Shown here one piece after another: positions 27,489-36,958 of a stretch of DNA of 64,000 nucleotides; the first letter of the stretch is position 1, and each line of letters starts with the position of its first letter. Made by a program: the position numbers and the translations under genes. A model generated the notes under the pieces. The model was given only the letters and a program-made list of their open reading frames with translations. It searched no databases and was not told the DNA's origin. This stretch comes from Anabaena sp051781005 (GTDB lineage Bacteria; Cyanobacteriota; Cyanobacteriia; Cyanobacteriales; Nostocaceae), in assembly GCF_051781005.1 (NCBI RefSeq), contig NZ_JBPWOA010000033.1, positions 137,774-201,773 of the forward strand, written 5' to 3'.

Positions 27489-28799
27489 CTAACTTTTCAT
27501 TTCCTTAAACCGTTCTTTTGCGCCTTCAAAAGCCTCTTGCATGACTGCTTGAATCTTCTGAGGATCAGGTTTTTTCCCACCCATCAAATCACCAAAATAC
27601 ACACAAGCAGCTTCACCTAAAGACCATGTATAAGCACCTGCCCAAGATGCAGCAATTACGCTGCCGAAACCAGGGATAAATTTAATTAACTCCCGTGCTA
27701 TGGCTTGGGCTAAAAAACCACCTGCGATCGCACTCACAATACCCCCAGCTTGAGATGGTGTCAACGTTTGCCCATATAATTTACCCAATAATCCCACCAT
27801 TGAGACTTGCAAAGCCGTTAAAACAGGCATAGTTGCAAAAGGTAAAGGCACTGCTGCTAAAGTAGCTGCCATAATCGAAAAAGGTAAAATATACCGTCTT
27901 CCCGCATCTCGGTAGATATTACCAAGTTTTTCACCCGCTTGCTGATCTAATAACTGATAAATTGCTTTTGCTTCTGCTTCAGGGAGGAGTTCAGCTAAAT
28001 TATCTCGCAGTGCTTCTAAGCCATAAAATACAGGATTATAGCTATCTTCTTCTAAAGTGAAATCAATTAAAACTGCACTATTATATAAACCTGTAAAATT
28101 TTCTTTTATCGCAGTAAAAGCTCGGTTAACTTCCGCAAAATTTGGGGGATAATCAGGATGATCATCTGTTTTTGGTGGATAAAGTTCATGTAAGCAAGTC
28201 ACCACCAGCAAACAAGGAATATTTGGATATTGTTGACGCAACTTTTGAGTAATTTGTCGCAGGGTATCAGTTGCGAAATCATTAATTTTAACTGTGAGAA
28301 TTAAAACTCTAGCCCCTGTAGTCTCTTTTTGTAAATCACCAATCAATTCTTGAATAATTGTTTCAGTATCTTGATTTACATCTCCTAATCCCACCGTATC
28401 TGTAAAAACTAGCAACGGTAAATCATTGGAAGGATATGCGTAGCGTTGGGTGTTTTGAGTATGGGGACGAAATCCTTGTCCGACAATTTCCGCAGAAACC
28501 CCCGTTAAACCCCGGACAATGGAACTTTTACCCGCTTGAGGTTTACCTAACAACAATGCTTCTGTAGTGGGCAATTCAGCGCGAATCGTCTCTAAAATCT
28601 CTGCAACTTGGGCATCACTGACACTAAACCATTTTCCTACGGTCTGCGTCACTTGGTCTACAGGTAGGAGTTGGGTTAATTTGGCTGTGGTTTTGTTCAC
28701 AACACCGGAAATGCGGTTTTGCCAAGAGTCATTATCTGACTTGGGTGTTAGTTCATCAGTCGGTGTCTTCAATAAGTCTGCGTTGGGTTGCTCAGTCAT
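27489..28799 (-). CDS. GTPase with C-terminal DUF697 membrane domain
   Basis: This 436-residue protein has a P-loop GKPQAGKSS (85-93), a switch II motif DTVGLG (134-139) and a C-terminal hydrophobic DUF697-like domain with two or three membrane segments (about 305-390). The G4 base-recognition motif expected as NKxD reads TCLH (201-204), so guanine specificity is doubtful. Related Era/YcjX-like proteins act in membrane or stress functions. It is transcribed leftward, 113 bp before the Panacea gene, with its own promoter likely. Its link to the toxin-antitoxin pair is only positional. Confidence 0.82.
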   Translation of the reverse strand: MTEQPNADLLKTPTDELTPKSDNDSWQNRISGVVNKTTAKLTQLLPVDQVTQTVGKWFSVSDAQVAEILETIRAELPTTEALLLGKPQAGKSSIVRGLTGVSAEIVGQGFRPHTQNTQRYAYPSNDLPLLVFTDTVGLGDVNQDTETIIQELIGDLQKETTGARVLILTVKINDFATDTLRQITQKLRQQYPNIPCLLVVTCLHELYPPKTDDHPDYPPNFAEVNRAFTAIKENFTGLYNSAVLIDFTLEEDSYNPVFYGLEALRDNLAELLPEAEAKAIYQLLDQQAGEKLGNIYRDAGRRYILPFSIMAATLAAVPLPFATMPVLTALQVSMVGLLGKLYGQTLTPSQAGGIVSAIAGGFLAQAIARELIKFIPGFGSVIAASWAGAYTWSLGEAACVYFGDLMGGKKPDPQKIQAVMQEAFEGAKERFKEMKS

Positions 28800-29099
28800 T
28801 GGCGTAATTTCAACTTGCCACCATTTCTAGTATAACTTGCTGTGTTGGTGTGATGAAAAGGCAGAGGTAAAGCTGGACAAAAACTTACAAATTATAATTC
28901 AGCAGTGAGGAGTCAAAAAAGAGGAAAGGAGCAGAGAGGAAGGGGAAAACCCCATACATAAATGTAAGGGGGTGAAACAAGGACACATTTCAGATGATTG
29001 CTGGGCATCCTGCCCGCACCACAAGAAAGTTTAAGGTGTTTGAAACCCTGAAAAATCAGGGCTATTTCTTCCTCTATTTCCGCCCCGAAGGGCTAGTCA
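28800..29099. other. Intergenic region with interspersed hairpin repeat
   Basis: The gap holds purine-rich low-complexity DNA (28905-28950) and a copy of the repeat hairpin GGGCA-tcc-TGCCC followed by GCACCACAAG (29003-29025), also seen at 8034 and 34181. No gene is visible. Confidence 0.5.
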
Positions 29100-30491
29100 T
29101 TAACTCTGAGCGATACCTTCTGCCCGTGCGGCTTGTTGTACGGCAGCAGCAACAGCGGTAGCAACACGTTGGTCAAAAACCGAAGGGATAATATGTTGTC
29201 GATTCAAGTCTGAAGGATTAACTAAAGATGCGATCGCACTGGCAGCTTCTAAACACATCATCGTAGTAATCGTACTAGCTCGACAATCTAAAGCCCCACG
29301 AAACACCCCAGGAAACGCCAGGACGTTATTGATTTGGTTGGGGTAGTCACTCCGACCTGTAGCCATGACTGCAACGTTGTCAGGCGCTAATTCTGGTTGA
29401 ATTTCGGGAATCGGATTAGCCATTGCAAACACAATTGCATCTTTGCTCATTCCTTGTACCATTTCTGGTGTCAAAACTCCGGGTGCGCTGACACCGATAA
29501 AGACATCTGCACCTTGCACTGCATCGGCTAAAGTTCCTTGGGCTGTAACTGCAAATTCCAGTTTCTCTGGGGTTAAATCTGTACGAGTAGTTGATATAAT
29601 GCCCTTAGAATCGCACATCCAGATGTGTTCTGCACCGGCTTTGCGAAGTAAACGAGCGATCGCTACCCCAGCAGCACCAGCACCGTTAATGACAATCCGA
29701 ATGTCTGCAATTGATTTATTTACCAGTTTCAGAGAATTAAACAACGCTGCCAAGGTGACAATTGCTGTACCATGTTGGTCATCATGAAAAATCGGGATAT
29801 TTAATTCTGCTCGCAGTCTTTTTTCAATTTCAAAACAGCGGGGTGCAGCAATATCTTCTAGATTCACACCACCAAAAACTGGGGCGATATTCTTCACTGC
29901 TTTGACAATCTCATCTGTATCTTGGGTATCTAGACAGATAGGAAAAGCATCCAACCCTGCAAATTCCTTAAATAGCATGGCTTTACCTTCCATTACTGGT
30001 AAAGCAGCAGCAGGCCCCAAATTCCCCAATCCTAAGACAGCACTACCATCGGTGACAATAGCAACGGTGTTTTGTTTGATAGTCAGATTGTACACTTCCT
30101 CTGGATTTTGGGCGATCGCAGTACAAATTCTACCGACTCCTGGAGTGTAAGCCATTGCTAGATCAGAAACACTCCTCAGAGGAATTCTACTAGTAATACT
30201 AATTTTGCCACCACGATGTAAATTAAAAGTGCGGTCATACACGCTAATCACTTTAATTTCTGGTACGTCTTTTACCGCTTGGACAATAGCTTCAGCGTGT
30301 TCGGTACTAGCTGCATCGACTGTAATATCGCGGGTTGAGTCTTGGCGACTTTGCTCTATTAAATCAATTTGTCCTAGATTACCACCACTGTGAGCGATCG
30401 CTTGAGTTACAGATGCTAACATCCCCACCCGATTGGGAATCTGCAAACGCATGGTGACACTGAAACTAGAATTAGGAGTTAGATTTGCCAT
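29100..30491 (-). CDS. NAD(P)-dependent malic enzyme with N-terminal ACT domain
   Basis: This 463-residue enzyme decarboxylates malate to pyruvate. The first ~80 residues form an ACT-type regulatory domain (SVTMRLQIPNRVGMLASVTQAIAHSGG). The malic enzyme core follows: MAYTPGVGRIC, VTDGSAVLGLGNLGP with the catalytic region KAMLFKEFAGLDAFPICLDTQ split across it, the metal-site IPIFHDDQHGTAIV, and the dinucleotide fold IRIVINGAGAAGVAIARLL. The ACT fusion suggests allosteric control by an amino acid. Start MANLTPNSSF is supported by the ACT alignment. It is monocistronic. Confidence 0.93.
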   Translation of the reverse strand: MANLTPNSSFSVTMRLQIPNRVGMLASVTQAIAHSGGNLGQIDLIEQSRQDSTRDITVDAASTEHAEAIVQAVKDVPEIKVISVYDRTFNLHRGGKISITSRIPLRSVSDLAMAYTPGVGRICTAIAQNPEEVYNLTIKQNTVAIVTDGSAVLGLGNLGPAAALPVMEGKAMLFKEFAGLDAFPICLDTQDTDEIVKAVKNIAPVFGGVNLEDIAAPRCFEIEKRLRAELNIPIFHDDQHGTAIVTLAALFNSLKLVNKSIADIRIVINGAGAAGVAIARLLRKAGAEHIWMCDSKGIISTTRTDLTPEKLEFAVTAQGTLADAVQGADVFIGVSAPGVLTPEMVQGMSKDAIVFAMANPIPEIQPELAPDNVAVMATGRSDYPNQINNVLAFPGVFRGALDCRASTITTMMCLEAASAIASLVNPSDLNRQHIIPSVFDQRVATAVAAAVQQAARAEGIAQS

Positions 30492-30710
30492 AGTAATTTT
30501 AGATTTTAAATTTTAAATTTTATAGTGAATTGTTTAATAAAAATCTATTTCCCCAATTAAATATGACATTTAATGTGTATACTTAGGCATTTGCTGTAAA
30601 AAGCAATTCTCTATCGTATTAAAATACACATTCAGAAGTCGGATGCTCAGGATTTAAAGATTTTGTAGGTTTTGATTTGTTTTGATGTTTTTTGCCAAAA
30701 TCAGGAATCA

Positions 30711-31481
30711 TTACCCAGGAATTTTGGGAACATCAATATTTATAGCTTTTAAAAATTCTTTCTTCTCAAAGCCAAGAGTATTAGCCACTAAGAAGTTAGG
30801 AAAAGTTTGAATTTTTTGATTATAAGCTTGCACTGCTTGGTTATAACGCATTCTTTCTACAGCTAATCTATTTTCAGTCCCTGTAATTTCGTACTGAAGA
30901 TTAGTAAATAATTGACTCGATCGCAATTGGGGATTAATGGTGGCATAATCACGGAAACGGTCAATGGCTTGATTGACTTGCACTGTTGCAGCAGCTTTGT
31001 CATCAGGAGTAGCCGCTTGCAAATAAGCTTCGTGCGATCGCACTAATAAAGAGACTAACTCTTTTTCCTGTTTAGCATAAGATAGGGTGACATTCACCAA
31101 ATTGGGGATCAAATCAGCACGGCGCTGGAGTTGATTTTCGACTTGCGCCCAAGCTGCTTGTACTTTGGAGTTACTATTTTGAATAGAATTGTAAGTCCAG
31201 GCACTCCAGACACTTAATGCAGCTACCACACCAGTAGCAGCAATCAGAATTTTTTGACGCAGGTGGGTTAATTGCTGTTGTTGCTGTAACTGTTGTTTAT
31301 GCTTTGCTTGAACATCCAGGATGGCTTGCTGAATAAACTCCGCAGGAATATCAACTTCCTTACCTGCGGCTACTAACTCCGAAGCTGAATAACCTTGATT
31401 TTGATGGGTATAGTAACGCGAGGCTAACTCTAACACTTCTGGAGCAATATCTTCAGGAACTCTTTTACCTTGATTGTTCAT
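30711..31481 (-). CDS. LemA family protein
   Basis: This 256-residue membrane-anchored protein has a soluble N-terminal part with a Q-rich stretch (HKQQLQQQQQ), one transmembrane helix at about 80-98, and a LemA coiled-coil domain (SNSKVQAAWAQVENQLQRRA, DLIPNLVNVTLSYAKQEKEL and LRSSQLFTNLQYEITGTENR). LemA proteins commonly occur beside TPM-domain proteins, as here: the TPM gene lies 90 bp upstream on the same strand. Function in envelope or photosystem maintenance is suggested in the family but not shown here. Confidence 0.92.
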   Translation of the reverse strand: MNNQGKRVPEDIAPEVLELASRYYTHQNQGYSASELVAAGKEVDIPAEFIQQAILDVQAKHKQQLQQQQQLTHLRQKILIAATGVVAALSVWSAWTYNSIQNSNSKVQAAWAQVENQLQRRADLIPNLVNVTLSYAKQEKELVSLLVRSHEAYLQAATPDDKAAATVQVNQAIDRFRDYATINPQLRSSQLFTNLQYEITGTENRLAVERMRYNQAVQAYNQKIQTFPNFLVANTLGFEKKEFLKAINIDVPKIPG

Positions 31482-31571
31482 AAGATTTATTAGACTAGAA
31501 ACGCTGTGTAAGACTTATTTAAACACGGGTTTAATCAGACGACGCGGATACAAGGCATTAGTGTAGGTACT

Positions 31572-32651
31572 TCACCAACTGTCACCAGCACCACCACCAC
31601 CGCTACTACCACCTCCAAAGTCACCGCCTCCACTACTGCTACTACCGCTACTGTAACCGTAACTACTACTGCTACTACCGCTACTGCTACTATACTTAAT
31701 AGCGACAACATGAAACTCATTACCAGTGTGTTGCTGAGAACAACTAGGACATCTCCAACCCTGAAATCCAACACTACCTAGTTCTTGTTCTGTTATTTCT
31801 TGTTCGCTCAGACATGATTGGACCGTATCATAGTCTACTTTGTCCATTGGCTGTTTGCAATCAGCACACAAAAAAATGTAATTCCCTGGCTTTTTACAAC
31901 TGCGCCCTTGTGGTGCAATAAGTATTTTTCGAGGGCGATCTGAGATAGAGATAAATATATATGAGATAATCTTATCCAGTAGTTCTCCTAGTACTTGCAT
32001 TACGATCACACATATACTTAAAGTAACGAATAATATAAATAGTTGAAGGTAGTATGTGACATCTGGGTTTGTTTGAATGCTTGGAAGTATTGCCTGATTG
32101 TCAGGTGATGCTTGATCAGCTTTGAGAACTACTATTAATGCTTTGCTACCTGCCAGCGTACCACCTGCAAAATCTTCTTTTTTGAAATGGGGGATGATTT
32201 CGGTTTTGATAATATTGCCGACTTTGGCATCTGGCAAAATTCCTTCTACGCCATAACCAGTTTCAATTTCTACGCGGCGATCGCCTACTGATATCAAAAA
32301 TAATACACCATTATCTTGTCCTTTCTTCCCGATTCCCCAAGAATTAAACAATTCTGTAGCAAAGCTTTTTGGTGATGCAGCAGGACTCGTTGTTGGCACA
32401 GTTACTACTGCCATTTCTTTGCCTGTTTTTGTCTCCAATTCAGAAATCATCTGATTGATTTGGGCTTCTGTTTCATCGTTGAGGATGTCTGCCATATCAG
32501 TTATCCAGCCACCAGAATCTTTGCGAGGATTGGGAACTTCTTGTATGGTTATAGCCCAACCCGAAACAGGAAAAAGTAAAATAACAGGGAAAAAGACACT
32601 CGCCCAAAAAATACGTTTTGGTTTGAGTAGATCAAATTTCATGGCTTGCAC
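31572..32651 (-). CDS. TPM domain protein (YgcG-like) with zinc ribbon and Gly/Ser tail
   Basis: This 359-residue protein has a signal peptide (about 12-33) and a TPM domain (ISELETKTGKEMAVVTVPTT, DRRVEIETGYGVEGILPDA). A transmembrane helix lies near 205-225. A cytosolic zinc ribbon pairs CADC with CPSC. The tail is a serine/glycine-rich low-complexity stretch ending GGGGAGDSW. Related TPM proteins act as phosphatases in photosystem II repair in plants (TLP18.3) or as LemA partners. Probably cotranscribed with the LemA gene. Confidence 0.9.
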   Translation of the reverse strand: MQAMKFDLLKPKRIFWASVFFPVILLFPVSGWAITIQEVPNPRKDSGGWITDMADILNDETEAQINQMISELETKTGKEMAVVTVPTTSPAASPKSFATELFNSWGIGKKGQDNGVLFLISVGDRRVEIETGYGVEGILPDAKVGNIIKTEIIPHFKKEDFAGGTLAGSKALIVVLKADQASPDNQAILPSIQTNPDVTYYLQLFILFVTLSICVIVMQVLGELLDKIISYIFISISDRPRKILIAPQGRSCKKPGNYIFLCADCKQPMDKVDYDTVQSCLSEQEITEQELGSVGFQGWRCPSCSQQHTGNEFHVVAIKYSSSSGSSSSSYGYSSGSSSSGGGDFGGGSSGGGGAGDSW

Positions 32652-32870
32652 CTCTAGCCCAAATACTTTGGGAATTTACTTTACTATCAGATTCTATTTT
32701 TCTGAGGACAAATTTGTAATCAAATAAAACACTGATTAATAGCTGACTACACAATTACAAAAACTCTTTCCAGATTTGATTTCTTTTTTTAAACAATTAA
32801 ACAAACAATTAAACTATACATATAAGTAATCCTGTTCATCCTCAAATCCTGGAAATCCTGATTCAGACAA

Positions 32871-32905
32871 TAAAAAATACCCCCCATTTCTGGAGGGTAT
32901 CTTTT
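32871..32905 (-). terminator. Terminator of psbA
   Basis: ATACCCcCC (32877-32885) pairs with GGaGGGTAT (32892-32900) with a 6-base loop. On the minus strand it is followed by a T-run, about 35 bp after the psbA stop. Confidence 0.8.
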
Positions 32906-32937
32906 ATTTAGCTAAGTTTATTAACTCAGTTGAGATA

Positions 32938-34020
32938 TTAACCGTTGATTGCAGGAGCAGTTAAAGCAACAGGAGCAACATCACCAGCAGCCAAATCTAA
33001 GGGGAAGTTGTGAGCGTTACGCTCGTGCATTACTTCCATACCCAAGTTAGCGCGGTTGATTACGTCAGCCCATGTACCGATGACACGACCTTGAGAATCA
33101 ATGATTGATTGGTTGAAGTTGAATCCGTTCAAGTTGAAAGCCATTGTGCTTACACCCAAAGCGGTAAACCAGATACCGATTACAGGCCAAGCAGCGAGGA
33201 AGAAGTGAAGTGAACGGCTGTTGTTGAAGGAAGCGTATTGGAAAATCAAGCGACCGAAGTAACCGTGTGCAGCAACGATGTTGTAGGTTTCTTCTTCTTG
33301 ACCGAATTTGTAACCGTAGTTTTGAGATTCGGTTTCGGTTGTTTCACGAACCAAAGAAGATGTAACGAGTGAACCGTGCATTGCAGAGAACAAGGAACCA
33401 CCGAAGACACCAGCTACTCCCAACATATGGAAGGGGTGCATCAAGATGTTGTGTTCAGCTTGGAACACGATCATGAAGTTGAATGTTCCGGAGATACCCA
33501 AAGGCATACCGTCGGAGAATGAACCTTGTCCTAGTGGGTAGATCAAGAATACTGCGGTAGCAGATGCCAAAGGCGCGGAGTAAGCTACGCAAATCCAAGG
33601 ACGCATACCCAAGCGGTAAGACAATTCCCACTGACGACCTAAGTAGCAAGCGCAACCGATCAAGAAGTGGAAAATTACCAATTGGTAAGGACCGCCGTTG
33701 TACAACCACTCATCTAAGGAAGCTGCTTCCCAGATTGGGTAGAAGTGCAAACCGATCGCGTTAGAAGAAGGAACAACTGCACCGGAGATGATGTTGTTTC
33801 CGTAGATCAAGGAACCTGCAACTGGCTCACGGATACCGTCGATGTCAACGGGAGGCGCAGCGATGAATGCGATGATGAAGCAGGTGGTAGCAGCTAACAG
33901 GGTAGGAATCATCAATACGCCGAACCAACCGATGTAGATGCGGTTTTGGGTGCTGGTGATCCATTCGCAGAAGCGATCCCAGACGTTAGCGGTTGAACGC
34001 TGTTGAATGGTTGTGGTCAT
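32938..34020 (-). CDS. psbA: Photosystem II reaction-centre protein D1
   Basis: The 360-residue D1 binds P680, pheophytin, QB and the Mn4CaO5 cluster in the thylakoid membrane. All key residues are in place: Tyr161, Asp170, Glu189, His190, His198, Ser264, His332, Glu333, His337, Asp342 and Ala344. The 16-residue tail after Ala344 (GDVAPVALTAPAING counted from the mature end) is removed by CtpA. Residue 130 is Gln (LGRQWELS), the form linked to standard or low-light D1 rather than the Glu130 high-light form. It is monocistronic with its own terminator. Codon use is strongly biased, as expected for a highly expressed gene. Confidence 0.99.
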   Translation of the reverse strand: MTTTIQQRSTANVWDRFCEWITSTQNRIYIGWFGVLMIPTLLAATTCFIIAFIAAPPVDIDGIREPVAGSLIYGNNIISGAVVPSSNAIGLHFYPIWEAASLDEWLYNGGPYQLVIFHFLIGCACYLGRQWELSYRLGMRPWICVAYSAPLASATAVFLIYPLGQGSFSDGMPLGISGTFNFMIVFQAEHNILMHPFHMLGVAGVFGGSLFSAMHGSLVTSSLVRETTETESQNYGYKFGQEEETYNIVAAHGYFGRLIFQYASFNNSRSLHFFLAAWPVIGIWFTALGVSTMAFNLNGFNFNQSIIDSQGRVIGTWADVINRANLGMEVMHERNAHNFPLDLAAGDVAPVALTAPAING

Positions 34021-34050
34021 TTTATAAGTGCTTTATGTTTTTATGATGTT

Positions 34051-34070
34051 GATAGGTTTTTTTGCCTATC
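34051..34070 (-). promoter_or_regulatory. Hairpin in the psbA 5' untranslated region
   Basis: GATAGG and CCTATC flank an 8-base T/G loop, about 30 bp before the D1 start. A leader stem of this kind may affect mRNA stability or translation; this is inference. Confidence 0.5.
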
Positions 34071-34078
34071 TGTATTCA

Positions 34079-34107
34079 ACATTAAAACCTTAGTTGAGTT
34101 TTGTAAA
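34079..34107 (-). promoter_or_regulatory. psbA: Predicted psbA promoter
   Basis: On the minus strand TTTACA (34107-34102) and TAATGT (34084-34079) are separated by exactly 17 bp, a sigma-70-type layout, giving a leader of about 50 bases with the 34051-34070 hairpin inside it. Confidence 0.55.
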
Positions 34108-34180
34108 GATAATTAAAATTAGTATTCGTTATATCAGTTATATGTTTTGCTAATGTATTCGGATTTCACAGAATGATTGG

Positions 34181-34207
34181 TGCGGGCAGGATGCCTACAC
34201 CACAAGG
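34181..34207. repeat. Interspersed GCGGGCA hairpin repeat, third copy
   Basis: TGCGGGCAGGATGCCTACAC and CACAAGG here match the elements at 8034-8060 and 29003-29025, with one change in the right arm. Dispersed noncoding repeat. Confidence 0.6.
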
Positions 34208-34213
34208 AATTTC

Positions 34214-36958
34214 TTAAAAACTAGAGTCCAAACGATTGGCAAAAGCAGCTACTGCAATCATGGGCAAGCCAACAAGTAGACAAATTAACCATTGATTCAA
34301 GTCTAAGGGGGCTGTGTAAAATAGTTGGTTCATCAAACTCCATTGGCTGAAAATGACTTGCAAAATTACAGTGCTGGCAATTCCTACATACATTGCAGTT
34401 TGATCGCCTATTTCTCGTCTAATTCCTCGGATATTATCAATAATAGCCACACCTAATTGAGTGATGCTTAATAGGTAAAAAATTCTTCCTACCACTAAAG
34501 CTTGAATTGCCATCGTCCTAGCAACAGCAATATCTCCAGTTGTTTGTCGCATCCATTCAAATACACCAAAAATTAAAATCCAGTTAAAGATAGAAATAAT
34601 GAAAATGCGCTTGACTAAATTAGGAGAAAGTAATTTCTCATTGGGGTTACGTGGTGGTTTTTGCATCACCTGATCAGATTTGGGTTCAAAGGCTAAGGGA
34701 ACTGTCATGGCAATGGAATTCACCATATTTAACCAGAGAACTTGTAAAGATAGAATAGGTAAATCTCTGGCTAACAAAACGCTAATCAAGATCGTCATAG
34801 ATTCACCACCATTCACGGGGAGAATAAAGGCGATCGCTTTCAGCAGATTACTGTAGACTGTTCTTCCTTCCTCAACCGCAGCTTCTATAGATGCAAAGTT
34901 ATCATCTGTCAAAATCATATCAGCAGCTTCTTTAGCTACTTCTGTACCAGCCCCACCCATGGCAATACCAATATCTGCTTGTTTGAGGGCAGGTGCATCA
35001 TTAACACCATCCCCAGTCATAGCAACTATTTCACCTTTAGATTGCAGTGCTTCCACAATCCGCAATTTCTGTTCTGGTGCCACACGGGCAAATACTACCC
35101 CATCTTCTATAGCTGTGGCCAGTTCTGGTTTTTCCATTCTCGCTAACTCAGCACCTGTAAAAGCCAGAATTTCCCGATGATGATTAAAACCCATACGAGA
35201 TGCGATCGCTGCCGCAGTCACAGCATGATCACCTGTAATCATCTTCACTTGAATACCAGCTTGTTGACAGGCTTGCACCGCCTTGATAGCTTCAGCACGG
35301 GGTGGATCGATCATCCCCTGTAAGCCTACGAAAATCAAATCATTTTCGATATCTGCGTGATCTATTGAGACTAGATTCTCAGATACTGGTTTTTTCGCCA
35401 AAGCTAACACCCGTAAACCTTGATGCGCCACTGTATCCACTTGCCGACTTACAGTATCAGCATCCACAGGAGTAAGTTGCCCAGAGGAATTTAACATCTG
35501 TTGACAACGCTTGAGAATTGCTTCTACCGAACCCTTAACGTAAATAATTCGTTCTTGTTGTTTAATTTCATGCAGAGTTGCCATGTACTGAAACTCCGAC
35601 TCAAAGGGGATGACATCAAGCCTGGATATACTCGCTTGTAAGTTGTCACGGGTTAACCCAACTTTATTGGCAGCAGTTATTAATGCACCTTCAGTGGGAT
35701 CGCCAACTACTATCCATTGCCCATCTTTATTTTCTAAGTAGGAATCATTACATAACAAGCCAGCTTTTAAACATTCTGCTAGAGGAGGAACATCATTAAA
35801 ATCTAGAGGATTTTCATTGAGTAAAATTTCTCCGCTTGGTGTATAGCCTGTACCCGTGACAGTATAATCCTGATCACCTGCATAGATGGCTTGTACTGTC
35901 ATCTGGTTTTCAGTCAGAGTCCCAGTTTTGTCAGAACAAATAACTGTAGCGCCCCCTAGAGTTTCCACTGCTGGTAACTTGCGAACAATAGCGTGACGGC
36001 GTGCCATGCGGGAAACACCAATTGCTAAAGTGACGGTGACTACAGCGGGTAATCCTTCAGGAATGGCACTCACAGCAAAAGCTACCGCAGGTTCAAACAT
36101 TTCTACCCAGGTTTTACCTTGTCCTAGTCCAACGGCAAATGTAAGGGCTGCTATACCTAAGATAATGTAAAGGAGAGTGCGACTAAATTTGTCAAATTTC
36201 CGAGTTAATGGGGTTTTGAGGATGTTTCCCTGTTCCATTAATTGAGAAATGCGCCCGGTTTCTGTGGCTGTACCAATGGCAACTACAATACCTTTACCAG
36301 TTCCAAAAGTGACAAAACTGCCAGCATAAGCCATATTAGTGCGTTCTGCTAGGGCTGCATCTGCGTCTACGGTTTGGGTGCTTTTTTCAACAGCGACAGA
36401 TTCTCCTGTTAATCCCGATTCGTTGATTTGTAAATTGCGGATTTGCACAAGTCGTAAATCGGCTGGTACTTTGTCACCAGAAGTTAATAATACTATGTCT
36501 CCCGGAATTAATTCTGTGGAGGAAACTTGGAGTTTATTTCCGTTGCGGATAATAGTGCTGTTGGTTTTGACTGAGGAAGCTAAGGCTGCGATCGCACTTT
36601 CCGCTTTCGATTCTTGCACAAAACCAATAATAGCGTTAATCAGAGTTACGCCCCAGATTACCCCAGCATTTACCCATTGTCCCAAAAATGCTTTAATTGC
36701 ACCGGCAATTAGCAAAATATAAAGTAGTGGCTGATGAAATTGCAGCAAAAACCGCAGTAAAGCACTTTTTCCATGTTTGGCTTTAAGTTCGTTAGCGCCA
36801 AAACTTTCTTTGCGCTTGCCTACCTCAGTAGAATTTAAGCCTGTTTCAATATTACTGTTTAAATATCGACTTACTTCCTGTACAGGTAGATTGTGCCACT
36901 GATGTTCTGTTAATTGATTTTTAACTACTGCTGTCATAATTCTTGATTCCGATATCAT
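34214..36958 (-). CDS. P-type cation-transporting ATPase (type II, PMA1/PacL-like)
   Basis: This 914-residue pump has the phosphorylation motif DKTGTLT with Asp343, the TGES actuator loop (GLTGESVAVEKS), the KGSVE nucleotide site and the hinge TGDGVNDAPALKQADIGIAMG. M4 carries PEGLPAV, as in Ca2+ and Na+/K+ pumps. M6, however, reads LWLNMVNSIAMTVPLAF, where Ca2+-ATPases have an acidic residue (...VTDG...), so the ion is uncertain. An in-frame ATG 18 bases in (MTAVVKNQLTEHQWHNLP) could be the true start. Monocistronic. The substrate could be Ca2+, Na+, K+ or H+. Confidence 0.92.
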   Translation of the reverse strand: MISESRIMTAVVKNQLTEHQWHNLPVQEVSRYLNSNIETGLNSTEVGKRKESFGANELKAKHGKSALLRFLLQFHQPLLYILLIAGAIKAFLGQWVNAGVIWGVTLINAIIGFVQESKAESAIAALASSVKTNSTIIRNGNKLQVSSTELIPGDIVLLTSGDKVPADLRLVQIRNLQINESGLTGESVAVEKSTQTVDADAALAERTNMAYAGSFVTFGTGKGIVVAIGTATETGRISQLMEQGNILKTPLTRKFDKFSRTLLYIILGIAALTFAVGLGQGKTWVEMFEPAVAFAVSAIPEGLPAVVTVTLAIGVSRMARRHAIVRKLPAVETLGGATVICSDKTGTLTENQMTVQAIYAGDQDYTVTGTGYTPSGEILLNENPLDFNDVPPLAECLKAGLLCNDSYLENKDGQWIVVGDPTEGALITAANKVGLTRDNLQASISRLDVIPFESEFQYMATLHEIKQQERIIYVKGSVEAILKRCQQMLNSSGQLTPVDADTVSRQVDTVAHQGLRVLALAKKPVSENLVSIDHADIENDLIFVGLQGMIDPPRAEAIKAVQACQQAGIQVKMITGDHAVTAAAIASRMGFNHHREILAFTGAELARMEKPELATAIEDGVVFARVAPEQKLRIVEALQSKGEIVAMTGDGVNDAPALKQADIGIAMGGAGTEVAKEAADMILTDDNFASIEAAVEEGRTVYSNLLKAIAFILPVNGGESMTILISVLLARDLPILSLQVLWLNMVNSIAMTVPLAFEPKSDQVMQKPPRNPNEKLLSPNLVKRIFIISIFNWILIFGVFEWMRQTTGDIAVARTMAIQALVVGRIFYLLSITQLGVAIIDNIRGIRREIGDQTAMYVGIASTVILQVIFSQWSLMNQLFYTAPLDLNQWLICLLVGLPMIAVAAFANRLDSSF

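Noticed and set aside
29902..30393. Plus-strand frames over the malic enzyme
   Set aside because: Antisense shadows without ribosome sites or domains.
31535..31774. Valine-rich frame inside the TPM gene
   Set aside because: It is the shifted reading of the Ser/Gly-rich codons of the real gene.
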